Assembly (NCBI RefSeq): GCF_001028175.1
Contig: NZ_AEJF01000091.1
Coordinates: forward strand, 1-64,000
Direction of reading: 5' to 3'
Length of the DNA stretch: 64,000 nucleotides
Source of the DNA: Caballeronia mineralivorans PML1(12)
GTDB lineage: Bacteria > Pseudomonadota > Gammaproteobacteria > Burkholderiales > Burkholderiaceae
How positions within the stretch are numbered: the first letter of the stretch is position 1; every line of letters begins with the position of its first letter. Under the pieces are notes generated by a model. That model saw nothing but the letters and a program-made list of their open reading frames with translations. It did no database searches and had not been told where the DNA came from. Both the position numbers and the translations under genes were made by a program. Shown piece by piece: positions 17,701-25,673 of this stretch.

Positions 17701-17953
17701 GCACGATCGAGCCGGTGAGCGCGTCTCCGTTGGTAAGGATATAACCCGTGAGCGTCAGCACCGAGGCCGCGCCGGCGGTGATGAACGGCGCGTTGGGCCG
17801 GTCGACCCACATGCACAACGCGACCGGCAGCATGTAAAACACCCAGACAGCGACACGTAGCGGCGTGAGCCAGTCGATCGCAAACACGGTCAGGAGCAGC
17901 ATCGTGATCGCGAAATAAAGCCATACCGACCGGTTTCGACTGTCTATGAGCAT
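14774..17953 (-). CDS. Hybrid histidine kinase with GAF domain and three receivers
   Basis: A 1059-aa membrane protein. About five transmembrane helices (residues 9-125), a GAF domain (about 150-285) and a long coiled coil (285-385) lead to HisKA with FLANMSHELRTPLNSSLI and HATPase with NLLSNAFKFTEHG, DTGIGIPHDKQ and GSGLGLSISREF. Three receivers follow: acceptor segments ILLDVGLPDQSG, CIVMDLALPDGSG and LVLMDIMMPEMDG. Such REC-REC-REC hybrid kinases typically sit with CheR and CheB in Burkholderiales, as here (CheR 11 bp downstream, CheB broken). The first receiver has a changed lysine region (YTLKPSARE), still with KP. The signal could be read by the membrane or GAF part; it is unknown. Confidence 0.93.
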   Translation of the reverse strand: MLIDSRNRSVWLYFAITMLLLTVFAIDWLTPLRVAVWVFYMLPVALCMWVDRPNAPFITAGAASVLTLTGYILTNGDALTGSIVLQINRMIGVIVMFVLAGVGHLYIKTRLNLQRSAWLKQGEVQIGLQMRGDLDTASIGDGILRSLVPYVGAKVAVLYSREGDALERIAAWALPAENAVPQRIARGQGLLGQVLDEKRAIEVKGAGPDFLMVGSALASAPASHCVIAPMMADGKVTGVLEVGFIGDDHAFADTRELLENAAEAMGMALRSAQYRSRMVELLEETQCQSEELQVQQEELRVSNEELEERGRVLMETQARLETQQAELEQTNAHLEEYTQHLERQKVELVRAQKELEANALALERASQYKSEFLANMSHELRTPLNSSLILAKLLQDNKHGNLSDEQVRYAATIHSSNSDLLSLINDILDLSKVEAGQMDVQFAPVAIDGMLQSLRQSFAPIADSKRLKLVMERAEGVPEYFVTDNQRLQQVLRNLLSNAFKFTEHGQVTVSVHGAGNGGKALRFDVRDTGIGIPHDKQDLIFQAFQQADGTTSRKYGGSGLGLSISREFSRLLGGSVSVASEPGKGSVFSVTLPLAVREGTVMAKLDVIGHMSEPMTVDDEDTATSAAPAHLVALASASAEPLSWRAPNAPHPAPQPIPDDRANRKRPDRVILAIEDDLRFAHILHDLAHELEFDFVHATTASQGVELARDLQPNGILLDVGLPDQSGLTVLEWLKRDPLTRHIPIHIVSSTDHADVALHLGAIGYTLKPSARETLAGAIRKLEARSAQGMRRVLVVEDDPALRQSIHALLKSATVEIVEAGTIAQAIDEMNRSTFDCIVMDLALPDGSGYDLLERVSISKAHASSPVIVYTGRVLSPDEEQRLRRYSKSIIIKGAKSPERLVDEVTLFLHSVESALPPEQQRMLRAARQRDDVFEGRTILLVEDDVRNIFALSHVIEPLGAKLEITRNGREALDSLARHPEIDLVLMDIMMPEMDGFTAITEIRKNPEHARLPIIALTAKAMASDRQKCLEAGADDYISKPIDVDKLVSLCRVWLRQR

Positions 17954-18122
17954 TGGCTGATGGATATTGTTGAAATTTTGTCAGGCTAACTTATTGGCCT
18001 ACTTAAGCAGCACCGGACCATAGCACGAGCCGCCAGCCCTTGTCACATATGGGTTAGCGGCCGATTGAGACGCTTCGAAAGACGCGCAACTGTTACCTTT
18101 GCAAGACAAAAAAGAGGCAAAA

Positions 18123-19133
18123 ATGACTGACCCGTTAAGTGGGCGCGTGCTCGTCACCGGCGCATCGGGATTCGTGGGATCGGCGGTGGCGAGGATCGCG
18201 CGGGAACGCGGCTTCGACGTACGCGTAGTCATACGCAAGACCAGTTCCCGGCAGAACCTCGAGGGCCTCGACGCCGAAGTCGTGATCGGCGACATGCGCG
18301 ACGAAACCTCCATGCGCGCCGCCATGAAAGGCGTGCGTTACCTGCTGCACGTCGCCGCCGATTACCGCATCTGGGCGCGCGATCCGGGCGAGATCGAGCG
18401 CGCCAACCTGGAAGGCACCGAGGCCACGATGCGCGCGGCGCTGGCCGAGGGGGTCGAGCGGATCGTGTACACGAGCAGTGTCGCAACGCTGAAGGTGAGT
18501 CCGGCGGGCGAGATCGTCGATGAAACCAAGCCTGCCCAGGCCCATCAGACCATTGGCGCATACAAGCGCAGCAAGGTGCTGGCGGAGCGCGCGGTCGAGC
18601 GCATGGTCGCGAACGACGGTCTGCCGGCGGTGATCGTGAATCCATCGACGCCGATCGGTCCACGTGATGTAAAACCGACACCGACCGGGCGGATCATCGT
18701 GGAGGCGGCGACCGGCAAGATCCCCGCTTTCGTCGATACTGGCCTAAACCTCGTGCACGTTGACGACGTCGCGAACGGCCATTTCCTGGCGCTGGAGCGC
18801 GGGGTGATCGGCGAGCGCTATATTCTCGGCGGCGAGAATTTGTCGCTGCAGCAGATGCTTGCGGACATCGCCGGATTGGCCGGACGCAAGCCGCCGACCA
18901 TCAAACTGCCGCGCGGCCCGCTGTATCCGCTTGCGCTCGGCGCGGAGCTTTACGCGAAATTCAGCGGCAAGGAGCCGTTTGTTACCGTCGATGGCTTGAG
19001 GATGTCGAAGAACAAGATGTACTTCACGTCGGCGAAAGCGGAGCGGGAACTGGGGTACCGGGCGCGGCCGTACGGCGAGGGCTTGAGCCATGCGCTGGAT
19101 TGGTTCCGGGCAAATGGCTACCTGAACCGGTGA
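18123..19133 (+). CDS. hpnA: Hopanoid-associated sugar epimerase HpnA
   Basis: A 336-aa extended short-chain dehydrogenase. The NAD(P) site is VLVTGASGFVGSAVAR, and the catalytic pair is YxxxK in GAYKRSKVLAERAVERM, preceded by the Ser in VYTSSVATLK. Sequence blocks such as RIVYTSSVATL and NPSTPIGPRDVKPTPTGRII are characteristic of HpnA proteins encoded in hopanoid clusters. Its exact reaction is not settled; it has been proposed to modify sugar-derived side chains. The start at 18123 follows AGAGG; an upstream in-frame codon (18099) lies in the ribosome-site region. It is the leftmost hopanoid gene in the window. Confidence 0.92.
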   Translation: MTDPLSGRVLVTGASGFVGSAVARIARERGFDVRVVIRKTSSRQNLEGLDAEVVIGDMRDETSMRAAMKGVRYLLHVAADYRIWARDPGEIERANLEGTEATMRAALAEGVERIVYTSSVATLKVSPAGEIVDETKPAQAHQTIGAYKRSKVLAERAVERMVANDGLPAVIVNPSTPIGPRDVKPTPTGRIIVEAATGKIPAFVDTGLNLVHVDDVANGHFLALERGVIGERYILGGENLSLQQMLADIAGLAGRKPPTIKLPRGPLYPLALGAELYAKFSGKEPFVTVDGLRMSKNKMYFTSAKAERELGYRARPYGEGLSHALDWFRANGYLNR

Positions 19134-19259
19134 TCCCTGTTGTTTTCGATCACCTTTGTAGCGCTCTTCACGCATTTTGTTACAACGTGTGGCGACGGCG
19201 CGCGGTACGCAGCAGTTAAAATCGCAGGTTCGATGCAAGGCTAGCAAGGCAAACAAAGC

Positions 19260-19727
19260 ATGAACTTAACCGACCAGCTCGGCGCGCTGGAATCAAGCCT
19301 CGATGAGCTGATTCTGGCCGCCGCTTCTATTCCAGCTTCTTCTGACTCTTCCACTGCTTCAGTTGCTGATGCTTCTGTAGAACCGGCTGCTCACGCAGAG
19401 GAAAAACCCAAGCTCCACGTCTCGCGCCCTGAAAAGAACGTGATCGAGATGACGATCGGCGGGGTGTCGGTGGCGTTGAGTCCCGAAGGGGTATCGGAAT
19501 TGATCGAGGAATTGTCGAACGCCCGCGCTTCGATGACCGTCGAGCAGCCGAACGGCCTGCCGCCCGGCTGGCGTTTTGTCGCGACGAAAAACCCGGTCAT
19601 GGCCACGCAACGTTATGCGAACGGCGATCGTTTGCTGGTGCTGCGCCATACCGGACACGGCTGGGTGCCGTTCTCGTTCTCACCCGACATGGTGATCGAG
19701 TTGTACGCGATGTTGACGAAGCGCTAG
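19260..19727 (+). CDS. Conserved unknown protein beside hopanoid genes
   Basis: A 155-aa soluble protein of unknown function. The first 60 residues are Ala/Ser/Glu-rich and probably disordered; the remainder (65-155) looks folded, with an amphipathic helix (SPEGVSELIEELSNARA) and a C-terminal domain rich in aromatic residues (PPGWRFVATKNPV, HGWVPFSFSPDMVIELYAML). No signal peptide or membrane helix is seen. Codon usage matches neighbouring real genes. It lies 126 bp after hpnA on the same strand and converges with hpnB, with a hairpin between. Location suggests, but does not show, a link to hopanoids. Confidence 0.75.
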   Translation: MNLTDQLGALESSLDELILAAASIPASSDSSTASVADASVEPAAHAEEKPKLHVSRPEKNVIEMTIGGVSVALSPEGVSELIEELSNARASMTVEQPNGLPPGWRFVATKNPVMATQRYANGDRLLVLRHTGHGWVPFSFSPDMVIELYAMLTKR

Positions 19728-19732
19728 GTTGA

Positions 19733-19754
19733 ACGTGGGCGATCAAGCCCACGT
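19733..19754. terminator. Hairpin between convergent genes (after 19727)
   Basis: An 8-bp perfect stem ACGTGGGC / GCCCACGT with a 6-nt loop, followed by CTTTC. It lies in the 38-bp gap between the convergent unknown gene and hpnB. The T-run is weak, so the terminator call is tentative. Confidence 0.5.
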
Positions 19755-19765
19755 CTTTCAGGTCC

Positions 19766-20953
19766 TCAAGGCGCCTGGACCCGCGCCTTCCACTGCCCGC
19801 CTTTCCCACTCCAGAACCGCACTGCCGACCCCACCGTCGCGCTGACGTAAAACAGCGCGATCACCGGCAATAGCGGTGCCCAGAGTATCGAGCGGCGGTA
19901 ATAGCGCAGCATCGGCGCATAAGCGCAACACATCGCGATCCACGCAAGCCACGCCGGCCAGCCCTTCGCGCCCAGCGTCAACGCGATCACCGGCGGCGCG
20001 AGATAGATCACGCACATCGCGAGCACCGTTCCGACCAGCATCAGCGCCGAATAACGCAACTGCGTGAACGCCGTACGCGCGATCATGTTCCAGACGTCGC
20101 GCCAGTCGTCGTAAGGCCGCAGCGATTCGCTGTCGGTGGCGAGATCCAGACGGATCGGCCGCGCCGCGTTTGCGCCGTTGCGAAACTTGATGCGCGAGGC
20201 GAGGCTGCAATCGTCGATCAGTTCACCGCGAATCGATTCGATCCCGCCCGCCTCCACCAGCGCCGCGCGCCGCACCATCATGCAACCGCCCGCAGCCGCC
20301 GCCGTACGGCTGCTCACGTTGTTGACCCACTCGAACGGATACAGCTTCGCGAAGAAAAATACGAACGCGGGAATCAACGCTTTTTCCCACAGCGAATCGC
20401 AGCGCAGCCGCACCATCAGCGAGACCAGATCGCGATCTTCCAGGATCGCGCGCGAGACGAGTTGCGACGCGGCGTCGGCGGGATGCCAGATATCGGCGTC
20501 GGTAAGCAGCAGGTAATCCGCCGGAAAACCTAGTCCGTCGATAGCCGCAATGCCTTGTGACTGCGCCCACACCTTGCCCGACCAGCCGGCCGGCAAGGGT
20601 GCTGCCGTCAGCACAGTCAGCCGGTCTTCGAAACCACCGTCACGCGCGGCAGCCTGAGCGGCGTCGGCGGTGCCGTCGGTGCTGTGGTCGTCGACGACGA
20701 TCAGATGGAACGAACCCGCGTAATCCTGCGCGAGCAGCGACATCACCGCGCGGCCGATCACATCAGCTTCATTGCGCGCCGGCACGACCGCGACCACGGC
20801 CGGCCACGCACCGCGGCGCGCGATCTCCGCCTGGCCGACAGCGTGAACGGTACTTTCGCTGAGCCGCCCAGCAGCTTGTGCACGCCAGAAACCGCCGCGG
20901 CCAAACAGCAGGACAAGCCAGATAAGGAGGGACAGCCAGGCAATCAGGAGCAT
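19766..20953 (-). CDS. hpnB: Hopene-associated glycosyltransferase HpnB
   Basis: A 395-aa family-2 glycosyltransferase with an N-terminal membrane helix (about 2-20), a GT-A domain (VPARNEADVIGRAVMSLLAQ, VVDDHSTDGT, DYLLLTDADI as the metal-binding DxD-like site) and C-terminal membrane helices (about 300-375). This arrangement is that of HpnB, encoded in many hopanoid clusters and thought to act on a lipid-linked substrate at the inner membrane; the donor and product are not established. It is 48 bp downstream of hpnC on the same strand and probably co-transcribed. Confidence 0.92.
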   Translation of the reverse strand: MLLIAWLSLLIWLVLLFGRGGFWRAQAAGRLSESTVHAVGQAEIARRGAWPAVVAVVPARNEADVIGRAVMSLLAQDYAGSFHLIVVDDHSTDGTADAAQAAARDGGFEDRLTVLTAAPLPAGWSGKVWAQSQGIAAIDGLGFPADYLLLTDADIWHPADAASQLVSRAILEDRDLVSLMVRLRCDSLWEKALIPAFVFFFAKLYPFEWVNNVSSRTAAAAGGCMMVRRAALVEAGGIESIRGELIDDCSLASRIKFRNGANAARPIRLDLATDSESLRPYDDWRDVWNMIARTAFTQLRYSALMLVGTVLAMCVIYLAPPVIALTLGAKGWPAWLAWIAMCCAYAPMLRYYRRSILWAPLLPVIALFYVSATVGSAVRFWSGKGGQWKARVQAP

Positions 20954-21001
20954 CGTCTATTCGGGTTGAGCAGATTCAATATCAATAGGAGAGGCACGAA
21001 G

Positions 21002-21862
21002 TCAGCTTACGACGGAGCGCAATTGCATGCCCAACCGTCCACGCAGCCGCATAGCCAGCGAACGCACACCGATCACCGCCCAGTCCAGGCTGTTCAGCAC
21101 AGGACGCTTGCGGAACACATCGTAGTCGGCTTGTTCGATTTTTTCGAGAATGCGCAAACCGCCCTGCACGACGCTGCACAGTTCCAGCCCAAAACGTCCG
21201 GGCAAACGCACGGCGAGCGGCGCGCCGCCGATGATCATCGAGCGTGCATGGTCGATTTCGTGACGCATGAGCGCGCGCCAGGCGTTGTCGCAGATTTGCT
21301 GGTCGATATGCCGTTCGGTCACCTTGAAACGCTCGAGATCGCACAGCGGCATATAAATGCGCCCCTTCTTCCAGTCGATACCCACGTCCTGCCAGAAGTT
21401 GATGATCTGCAACGCGGTGCAGATTGCGTCGGAATCGGCGAGATTCTCGGGCGTGCCGGCGTCGACGAGATGCAGCATCAGCCGTCCGACCGGATTTGCC
21501 GAGCGCCGGCAATAGTCCATCAGGGCGGGCCAGTCGGCATAACGCGTGGTCTCGATGTCCTGATCGAACGCCGAGACGAGATCGTAGAAGGGCGTGAGCG
21601 GCAGCCCGTATTCGGCGACGACGCCGGCGAGTTTTTCGAACAACATGGGATGGACCGGCGCCGAATGGCCCGCAGCGACCGCATCCAGCCCCGCGCGGAA
21701 ATCGGCGAGACGGGCGTGGCGTTCGGCGGGGTCGAAGACCCCTTCGTCGGCAATATCGTCTGCCGTGCGCGCGACGTGATAGATCACGCCGACCGGCGCA
21801 CGCAGCCTTTTCGGCAGCAATATGCTGGCTACCGGAAAATTTTCGTAGTGATCCACTTCCAT
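21002..21862 (-). CDS. hpnC: Squalene synthase HpnC (presqualene-diphosphate to hydroxysqualene)
   Basis: A 286-aa trans-isoprenyl diphosphate synthase-fold enzyme. The opening ENFPVASILLPKRLRAPVGV and the aspartate-rich motifs TADDIADEG (first) and NFWQDVGIDWKKGRIYMP (second) identify HpnC rather than HpnD. In the three-enzyme bacterial route, HpnD makes presqualene diphosphate from two farnesyl diphosphates, HpnC converts it to hydroxysqualene, and HpnE reduces that to squalene. HpnD and HpnE are encoded 29 kb away in this window, an unusual separation. The start ATG at 21862 lacks a strong ribosome site. It heads the hpnC-hpnB unit. Confidence 0.93.
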   Translation of the reverse strand: MEVDHYENFPVASILLPKRLRAPVGVIYHVARTADDIADEGVFDPAERHARLADFRAGLDAVAAGHSAPVHPMLFEKLAGVVAEYGLPLTPFYDLVSAFDQDIETTRYADWPALMDYCRRSANPVGRLMLHLVDAGTPENLADSDAICTALQIINFWQDVGIDWKKGRIYMPLCDLERFKVTERHIDQQICDNAWRALMRHEIDHARSMIIGGAPLAVRLPGRFGLELCSVVQGGLRILEKIEQADYDVFRKRPVLNSLDWAVIGVRSLAMRLRGRLGMQLRSVVS

Positions 21863-22613
21863 GAAAGGGTCCAGGTATTCAACACCCGCGCGGATGCCTG
21901 AATGGACATCGACGCACGCAGGTCGTGCATGCCGGGCGGCTGACGCGTCACAACACCCCGCTCACCCGGGCGAAAATGTTGGATAGGCGCAACGACTCGA
22001 GACGCTATCAATTCTTGTCGTGCGCTGTCCGAAAACCCGCTGGAAAACAGATCGGGTTGGATCAATGCGACTTCGACCCGACTCGGGTCTGCCTTTATTT
22101 TCGCCTTCGCGTCGGCTTCGGTTTAATCCGGCCGCCGGGACCAAAGCTTCGACCACCGCCTTGCTCCTCGGTTCTGCCTGCTTCTGCCCGGCAAGCCGCT
22201 TACGCGGCGCTTTTTCATCGTGTCTTGCGGCGCGGATCCTGCCACGGCGCCGCCACGCGCGTACGCGCTCCAGCTGCTTCAAAAGCCGGCTCATACCGGC
22301 TTCATAGCGCTTTGCGGGCAACGCGGCGAAGCGCTAGTTTACCGGCTTCCGCGCCCGCGCAGTAATTCAACCCTGTCGATAGAAACGGAAACAACCCCTT
22401 ACGAGCATCCAAAAAGCGAACGAGTTAGAATACGCGGTCAACTTCGGCCTTAAAGTTGAAACGAATGGCCTATTTTTAGGCAATTGTTTCCGAAAGCTTT
22501 TTCCGAGCTTTTTCCGAGAAGCTTTAATTTTGCTTACAACAAATCGACCGGATTTGATCGAAGCTTATAGCCGGTTCCATTCGAAACCCGCGTCAGTCGG
22601 AGTTCGCCCGAAT
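21863..22613. other. 751-bp divergent intergenic region between hpnC and ispH
   Basis: Overlapping open frames on both strands (about 21925-22365 plus, 21962-22321 minus) are Arg/Pro/Ala-rich and match no family known to me, so they are not called. A 7-bp stem AAGCCGG / CCGGCTT at about 22281-22302 and a direct repeat of CTTTTTCCGAG near 22496-22520 are visible. The promoters of hpnC and of ispH-hpnH should lie here. The gap is large for this gene-dense region. Confidence 0.5.
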
Positions 22614-23582
22614 ATGCGTATTATCCTTGCTCAACCCCGCGGCTTTTGTGCGGGTGTGGTCCGCGCGATCGAGATTGTCGATCGCGCTCTTGAACGACAT
22701 GGCGCGCCGGTGTACGTGCGTCATGAGATCGTTCACAATCGGCATGTCGTCGACAACCTGCGTAGCAAGGGCGCGCGTTTCGTCGAAGAACTCGATGAAG
22801 TGCCGCATGGCGCTGTCGCTATTTTCAGCGCGCACGGCGTAGCGCAAACAGTGGAAGCCGACGCCGAGGCACGCGGTCTGGATGTGCTCGACGCCACGTG
22901 TCCGCTAGTCACGAAGGTGCACGTGCAGGGCCGGCAATATGTCGCGCAGGGCCGCACGCTGATCCTGATCGGTCACGCGGGGCATCCGGAAGTGGAAGGG
23001 ACCATTGGCCAGATTCCCGGCACGGTGGTGCTGGTGCAAAGCGAAGCTGAAGTGGCAACGCTCGCGCTGCCCGTCGATGCGCCCGTCGCGTATGTCACGC
23101 AGACCACGTTGTCGGTGGACGATACGCGCGACATTATTGACGCGTTGCATCGCCGTTTCACGGACATCGTCGGCCCGGACACGCGTGATATCTGCTATGC
23201 CACGCAAAACCGCCAGGCTGCGGTGCGCGAGCTGAGCAAACAAGTCGACGTGTTGCTCGTGGTCGGCGCAACGAATAGTTCGAATTCGAATCGCCTGTGC
23301 GAGATCGGCGCCGAAACCGGCGTGCCGAGCTACCTCGTGGCAGATGGCTCGGAAGTGAAAGCCGAATGGTTTTCGGCTGCGCAGGCCGTCGGGATTACGG
23401 CCGGCGCATCGGCGCCGGAAGAAATGGTCAAACACGTTATTGATGCACTGCGCGCGCTGGGCCCCGTTGAAGTCACGACAATGTCCGGCCGCGAAGAAAA
23501 AGTTGAATTCAAACTCCCCGCGAAGCTGACGAAGCCGCTTGCCGCGGCAACGGCATCCGCCGGCGCCCTTCGCGAAGATTAA
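22614..23582 (+). CDS. ispH: 4-hydroxy-3-methylbut-2-enyl diphosphate reductase (IspH)
   Basis: A 322-aa [4Fe-4S] reductase catalysing the last step of the MEP pathway, HMBPP to IPP and DMAPP. The three cluster cysteines are visible in [25 protein letters not shown] and [13 protein letters not shown]; the substrate-binding histidines are in [20 protein letters not shown] and [14 protein letters not shown], and the TNSSNSNRL and SAPEEMV motifs are present. The start at 22614 ([12 protein letters not shown]) was preferred to a TTG at 22530. It sits 13 bp before hpnH and is likely a hopanoid-dedicated copy; a second housekeeping ispH elsewhere is expected in Burkholderia. Confidence 0.95.
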   Translation: MRIILAQPRGFCAGVVRAIEIVDRALERHGAPVYVRHEIVHNRHVVDNLRSKGARFVEELDEVPHGAVAIFSAHGVAQTVEADAEARGLDVLDATCPLVTKVHVQGRQYVAQGRTLILIGHAGHPEVEGTIGQIPGTVVLVQSEAEVATLALPVDAPVAYVTQTTLSVDDTRDIIDALHRRFTDIVGPDTRDICYATQNRQAAVRELSKQVDVLLVVGATNSSNSNRLCEIGAETGVPSYLVADGSEVKAEWFSAAQAVGITAGASAPEEMVKHVIDALRALGPVEVTTMSGREEKVEFKLPAKLTKPLAAATASAGALRED

Positions 23583-23595
23583 GGAGCACACGCAA

Positions 23596-24753
23596 TTGTC
23601 TATTCCGATGCTGCAAAAAGTCCGGGTTGGCGCGTACATCGCGCGCCAGCATTTCATGCGCAACAAGCGTTATCCGCTCGCGCTGATGTTGGAGCCGCTG
23701 TTCCGCTGCAACCTGGCGTGTAACGGCTGCGGCAAGATCGATTACCCGGATCCCATTCTCAATCAGCGCATCTCGATGGAAGACTGCCTCGCCGCCGTCG
23801 ATGAATGCGGTGCACCGGTGGTGTCCATCGCTGGCGGCGAACCGCTGCTGCACAAGGAAATGCCGCAGATCGTGAAGGGCATCATCGCGCGCAAGAAGTT
23901 CGTCTACCTCTGCACGAACGCGCTGCTGATGGAAAAGAAGATGGACGACTACCAGCCGAATCCGTATTTCGTCTGGTCGGTTCACCTCGACGGCGACAAG
24001 CAGGCGCACGACCATTCGGTCTCGCAAGACGGCGTGTACGACAAGGCTGTTGCGGCCATCAAGGAAGCGAAGCGCCGCGGTTTCCGCGTGAACATCAACT
24101 GCACGCTGTTCAACGACGCCGATCCTGAGCGCGTGGCGAATTTCTTCGACACGCTCGGACCCATGGGCGTGGACGGCATCACGGTGTCGCCGGGTTATGC
24201 GTATGAACGCGCGCCGGACCAGCAGCACTTCCTGAACCGCGAGAAGACGAAGCAATTGTTCCGCGACATCTTCAAGCGCGGCGATAACGGCAAGAAGTGG
24301 TCGTTCAGCCAGTCGAGCATGTTCCTCGACTTCCTGGCCGGTAACCAGACGTACGAATGCACGCCGTGGGGCAACCCGGCACGCACTGTGTTCGGCTGGC
24401 AGCGTCCGTGTTATCTGCTCGGCGAAGGGTATGTGAAGACCTTCAAGGAATTGATGGAAACCACCGAGTGGGACAAGTACGGCACGGGCAAGTACGAGAA
24501 ATGCGCGGACTGCATGGTGCATTGCGGCTTCGAAGCCACTGCCGTAATGGATACGGTTTCGCATCCGCTGAAGGCGCTGGGTGTCGCGTTGCGTGGTCCG
24601 CGTACCGAAGGTGCTTATGCGAAGGACCTGCCGGTCGACAATCAACGCCCGGCGGAATTCGTGTTCTCGAAGCACGTCGAGATCAAGCTGGAAGAAATCG
24701 GCCGCGCGAAGAACAACAAGGGCGGCAAGCAGACAACGACAGCTGCGGCTTGA
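23596..24753 (+). CDS. hpnH: Adenosylhopane synthase, radical SAM HpnH
   Basis: A 385-aa radical SAM enzyme that adds a 5'-deoxyadenosyl group to hopene (diploptene), giving adenosylhopane, the first step of C35 hopanoid synthesis. The cluster motif is CNLACNGC (CxxxCxxC) within LEPLFRCNLACNGCGKIDYP, and later cysteines lie in ECTPWGNP, RPCYLLGEGY and KCADCMVHCGF. The start is set at the TTG at 23596, because AAGGAG lies 9 bp upstream and the protein then begins with SIPMLQKVRVGAYI as in other HpnH; the ATG-initiated longer frame (23539) would overlap ispH by 44 bp. It forms an operon with ispH. Confidence 0.95.
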   Translation: MSIPMLQKVRVGAYIARQHFMRNKRYPLALMLEPLFRCNLACNGCGKIDYPDPILNQRISMEDCLAAVDECGAPVVSIAGGEPLLHKEMPQIVKGIIARKKFVYLCTNALLMEKKMDDYQPNPYFVWSVHLDGDKQAHDHSVSQDGVYDKAVAAIKEAKRRGFRVNINCTLFNDADPERVANFFDTLGPMGVDGITVSPGYAYERAPDQQHFLNREKTKQLFRDIFKRGDNGKKWSFSQSSMFLDFLAGNQTYECTPWGNPARTVFGWQRPCYLLGEGYVKTFKELMETTEWDKYGTGKYEKCADCMVHCGFEATAVMDTVSHPLKALGVALRGPRTEGAYAKDLPVDNQRPAEFVFSKHVEIKLEEIGRAKNNKGGKQTTTAAA

Positions 24754-24765
24754 GTTTGAGCACTT

Positions 24766-24815
24766 TGCAATTGGCTGGTCGGTTTAGCTTCGGCTGATCA
24801 CTCCAGCCAATTGCA
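24766..24815 (+). terminator. Long inverted repeat after hpnH
   Basis: Two 13-bp perfect arms (TGCAATTGGCTGG at 24766-24778 and its complement at 24803-24815) enclose a 24-nt loop, starting 12 bp after the hpnH stop. No T-run follows, so it may act as a 3' stabilising structure or a factor-dependent terminator. Confidence 0.55.
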
Positions 24816-24882
24816 TGCGGCAAAAGGAACGGGTGGATGAGGTCGCGAAGAGCGGCGTTATCCGCCCGTTTTGTATTTCAAG

Positions 24883-25194
24883 ATGCGGAAGTGGCGCGCC
24901 CGTGTAGCATCGCGTGTTTTCAAAGCAAACAAGCAGGAAGCAATAGCTGAATTCAGCGTAATGATCAATCTCGGCAAAGCCGATCTGGACGACTACTCAC
25001 TGCTGGCAAAAATGCTGCACAAAACGGGTTTTAGCGAGACAAAGGCCGCGCAGGTGGCAGCGGATTATCGACTGCTGCCAGCGTCGTTCAGGTATTCCAG
25101 CGAGACCGAGAACATGACCGCGGTAAGAGAGAAAGCGCTGATGTCGGCGAAGAGCGTTTCGTCGAAGGCGATGGTGCTTGTGTCGGAGTGTTGA
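24883..25194 (+). CDS. Small hypothetical protein
   Basis: A 103-aa basic frame (KMRKWRARVASRVFKANKQ at the start) with a helix-rich middle (DDYSLLAKMLHKTGFSETKA). No recognised domain, no signal peptide and no good ribosome site. A shorter start at 24961 (MINLGKADLDDY) is possible. It may be a genuine small gene or chance; composition is less GC3-biased than neighbours. Confidence 0.35.
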   Translation: MRKWRARVASRVFKANKQEAIAEFSVMINLGKADLDDYSLLAKMLHKTGFSETKAAQVAADYRLLPASFRYSSETENMTAVREKALMSAKSVSSKAMVLVSEC

Positions 25195-25277
25195 GGTGCG
25201 GGGGTGAGTGTGTAGGGGTGAACTTGGTGCGCATAAAGTTATAAGGTACGGCCGCGTCTACCCGTTCGCAACCTAGC

Positions 25278-25673
25278 TCACCAGATTGTTTTAACGTGGG
25301 CGTAAGCCCTTATCTTGAGATCTTTCGTCACGAGCGGCGCGGCAAATTTCCGGGCCGTCGCTACGATCAGCCGATCTGCAGGGTCTTTGTGGAACTCGCC
25401 CGGTAGTTGGACGGATTTCAGGGAAACATCGACGTCGACCGGAGCAAACCTCACGCCCGGAATCTGCTGCACGGTCGCTAGCCAGTTTTCCATGTCCATT
25501 GAGAACGCTATCGTTTCACGCTCTACGAGCATCGCGATTTCCCAAGCGGAGATCGCCGAAACAATGATTTCGCCCCCGGCTCGTTCACGTTCGATTGCAG
25601 TCTTGGCCTTCTTGCTCAGTGCAGCATCGTTGGTTACCCACCAAATCAGCGTGTGTGTATCCAGAACGATCAC
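25278..25673 (-). CDS. PIN-domain toxin (VapC-like RNase)
   Basis: A 131-aa PIN-domain protein. The acidic catalytic residues are visible in IVLDTHTLIWW (first Asp), SAWEIAMLVE (Glu), DPADRLIVATA (Asp) and VTKDLKIRAY (last Asp). PIN toxins are magnesium-dependent ribonucleases, usually cutting tRNA or rRNA. The GTG start at 25673 overlaps the antitoxin stop in GTGA, the usual coupled arrangement; a longer frame from 25688 is less likely. It is the second gene of a two-gene module with the Phd-type antitoxin. Confidence 0.9.
   Translation of the reverse strand: MIVLDTHTLIWWVTNDAALSKKAKTAIERERAGGEIIVSAISAWEIAMLVERETIAFSMDMENWLATVQQIPGVRFAPVDVDVSLKSVQLPGEFHKDPADRLIVATARKFAAPLVTKDLKIRAYAHVKTIW

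Noticed and set aside
16061-17860. A 599-codon open frame on the plus strand
   Set aside because: It lies wholly opposite the three-receiver kinase gene, has the His/Arg/Gln-rich composition typical of antisense frames in high-GC DNA, and shows no domain.
21925-22365. Overlapping basic frames on both strands between hpnC and ispH
   Set aside because: Arg/Pro/Ala-rich translations, no family features and no clear ribosome site; the region is described as intergenic.
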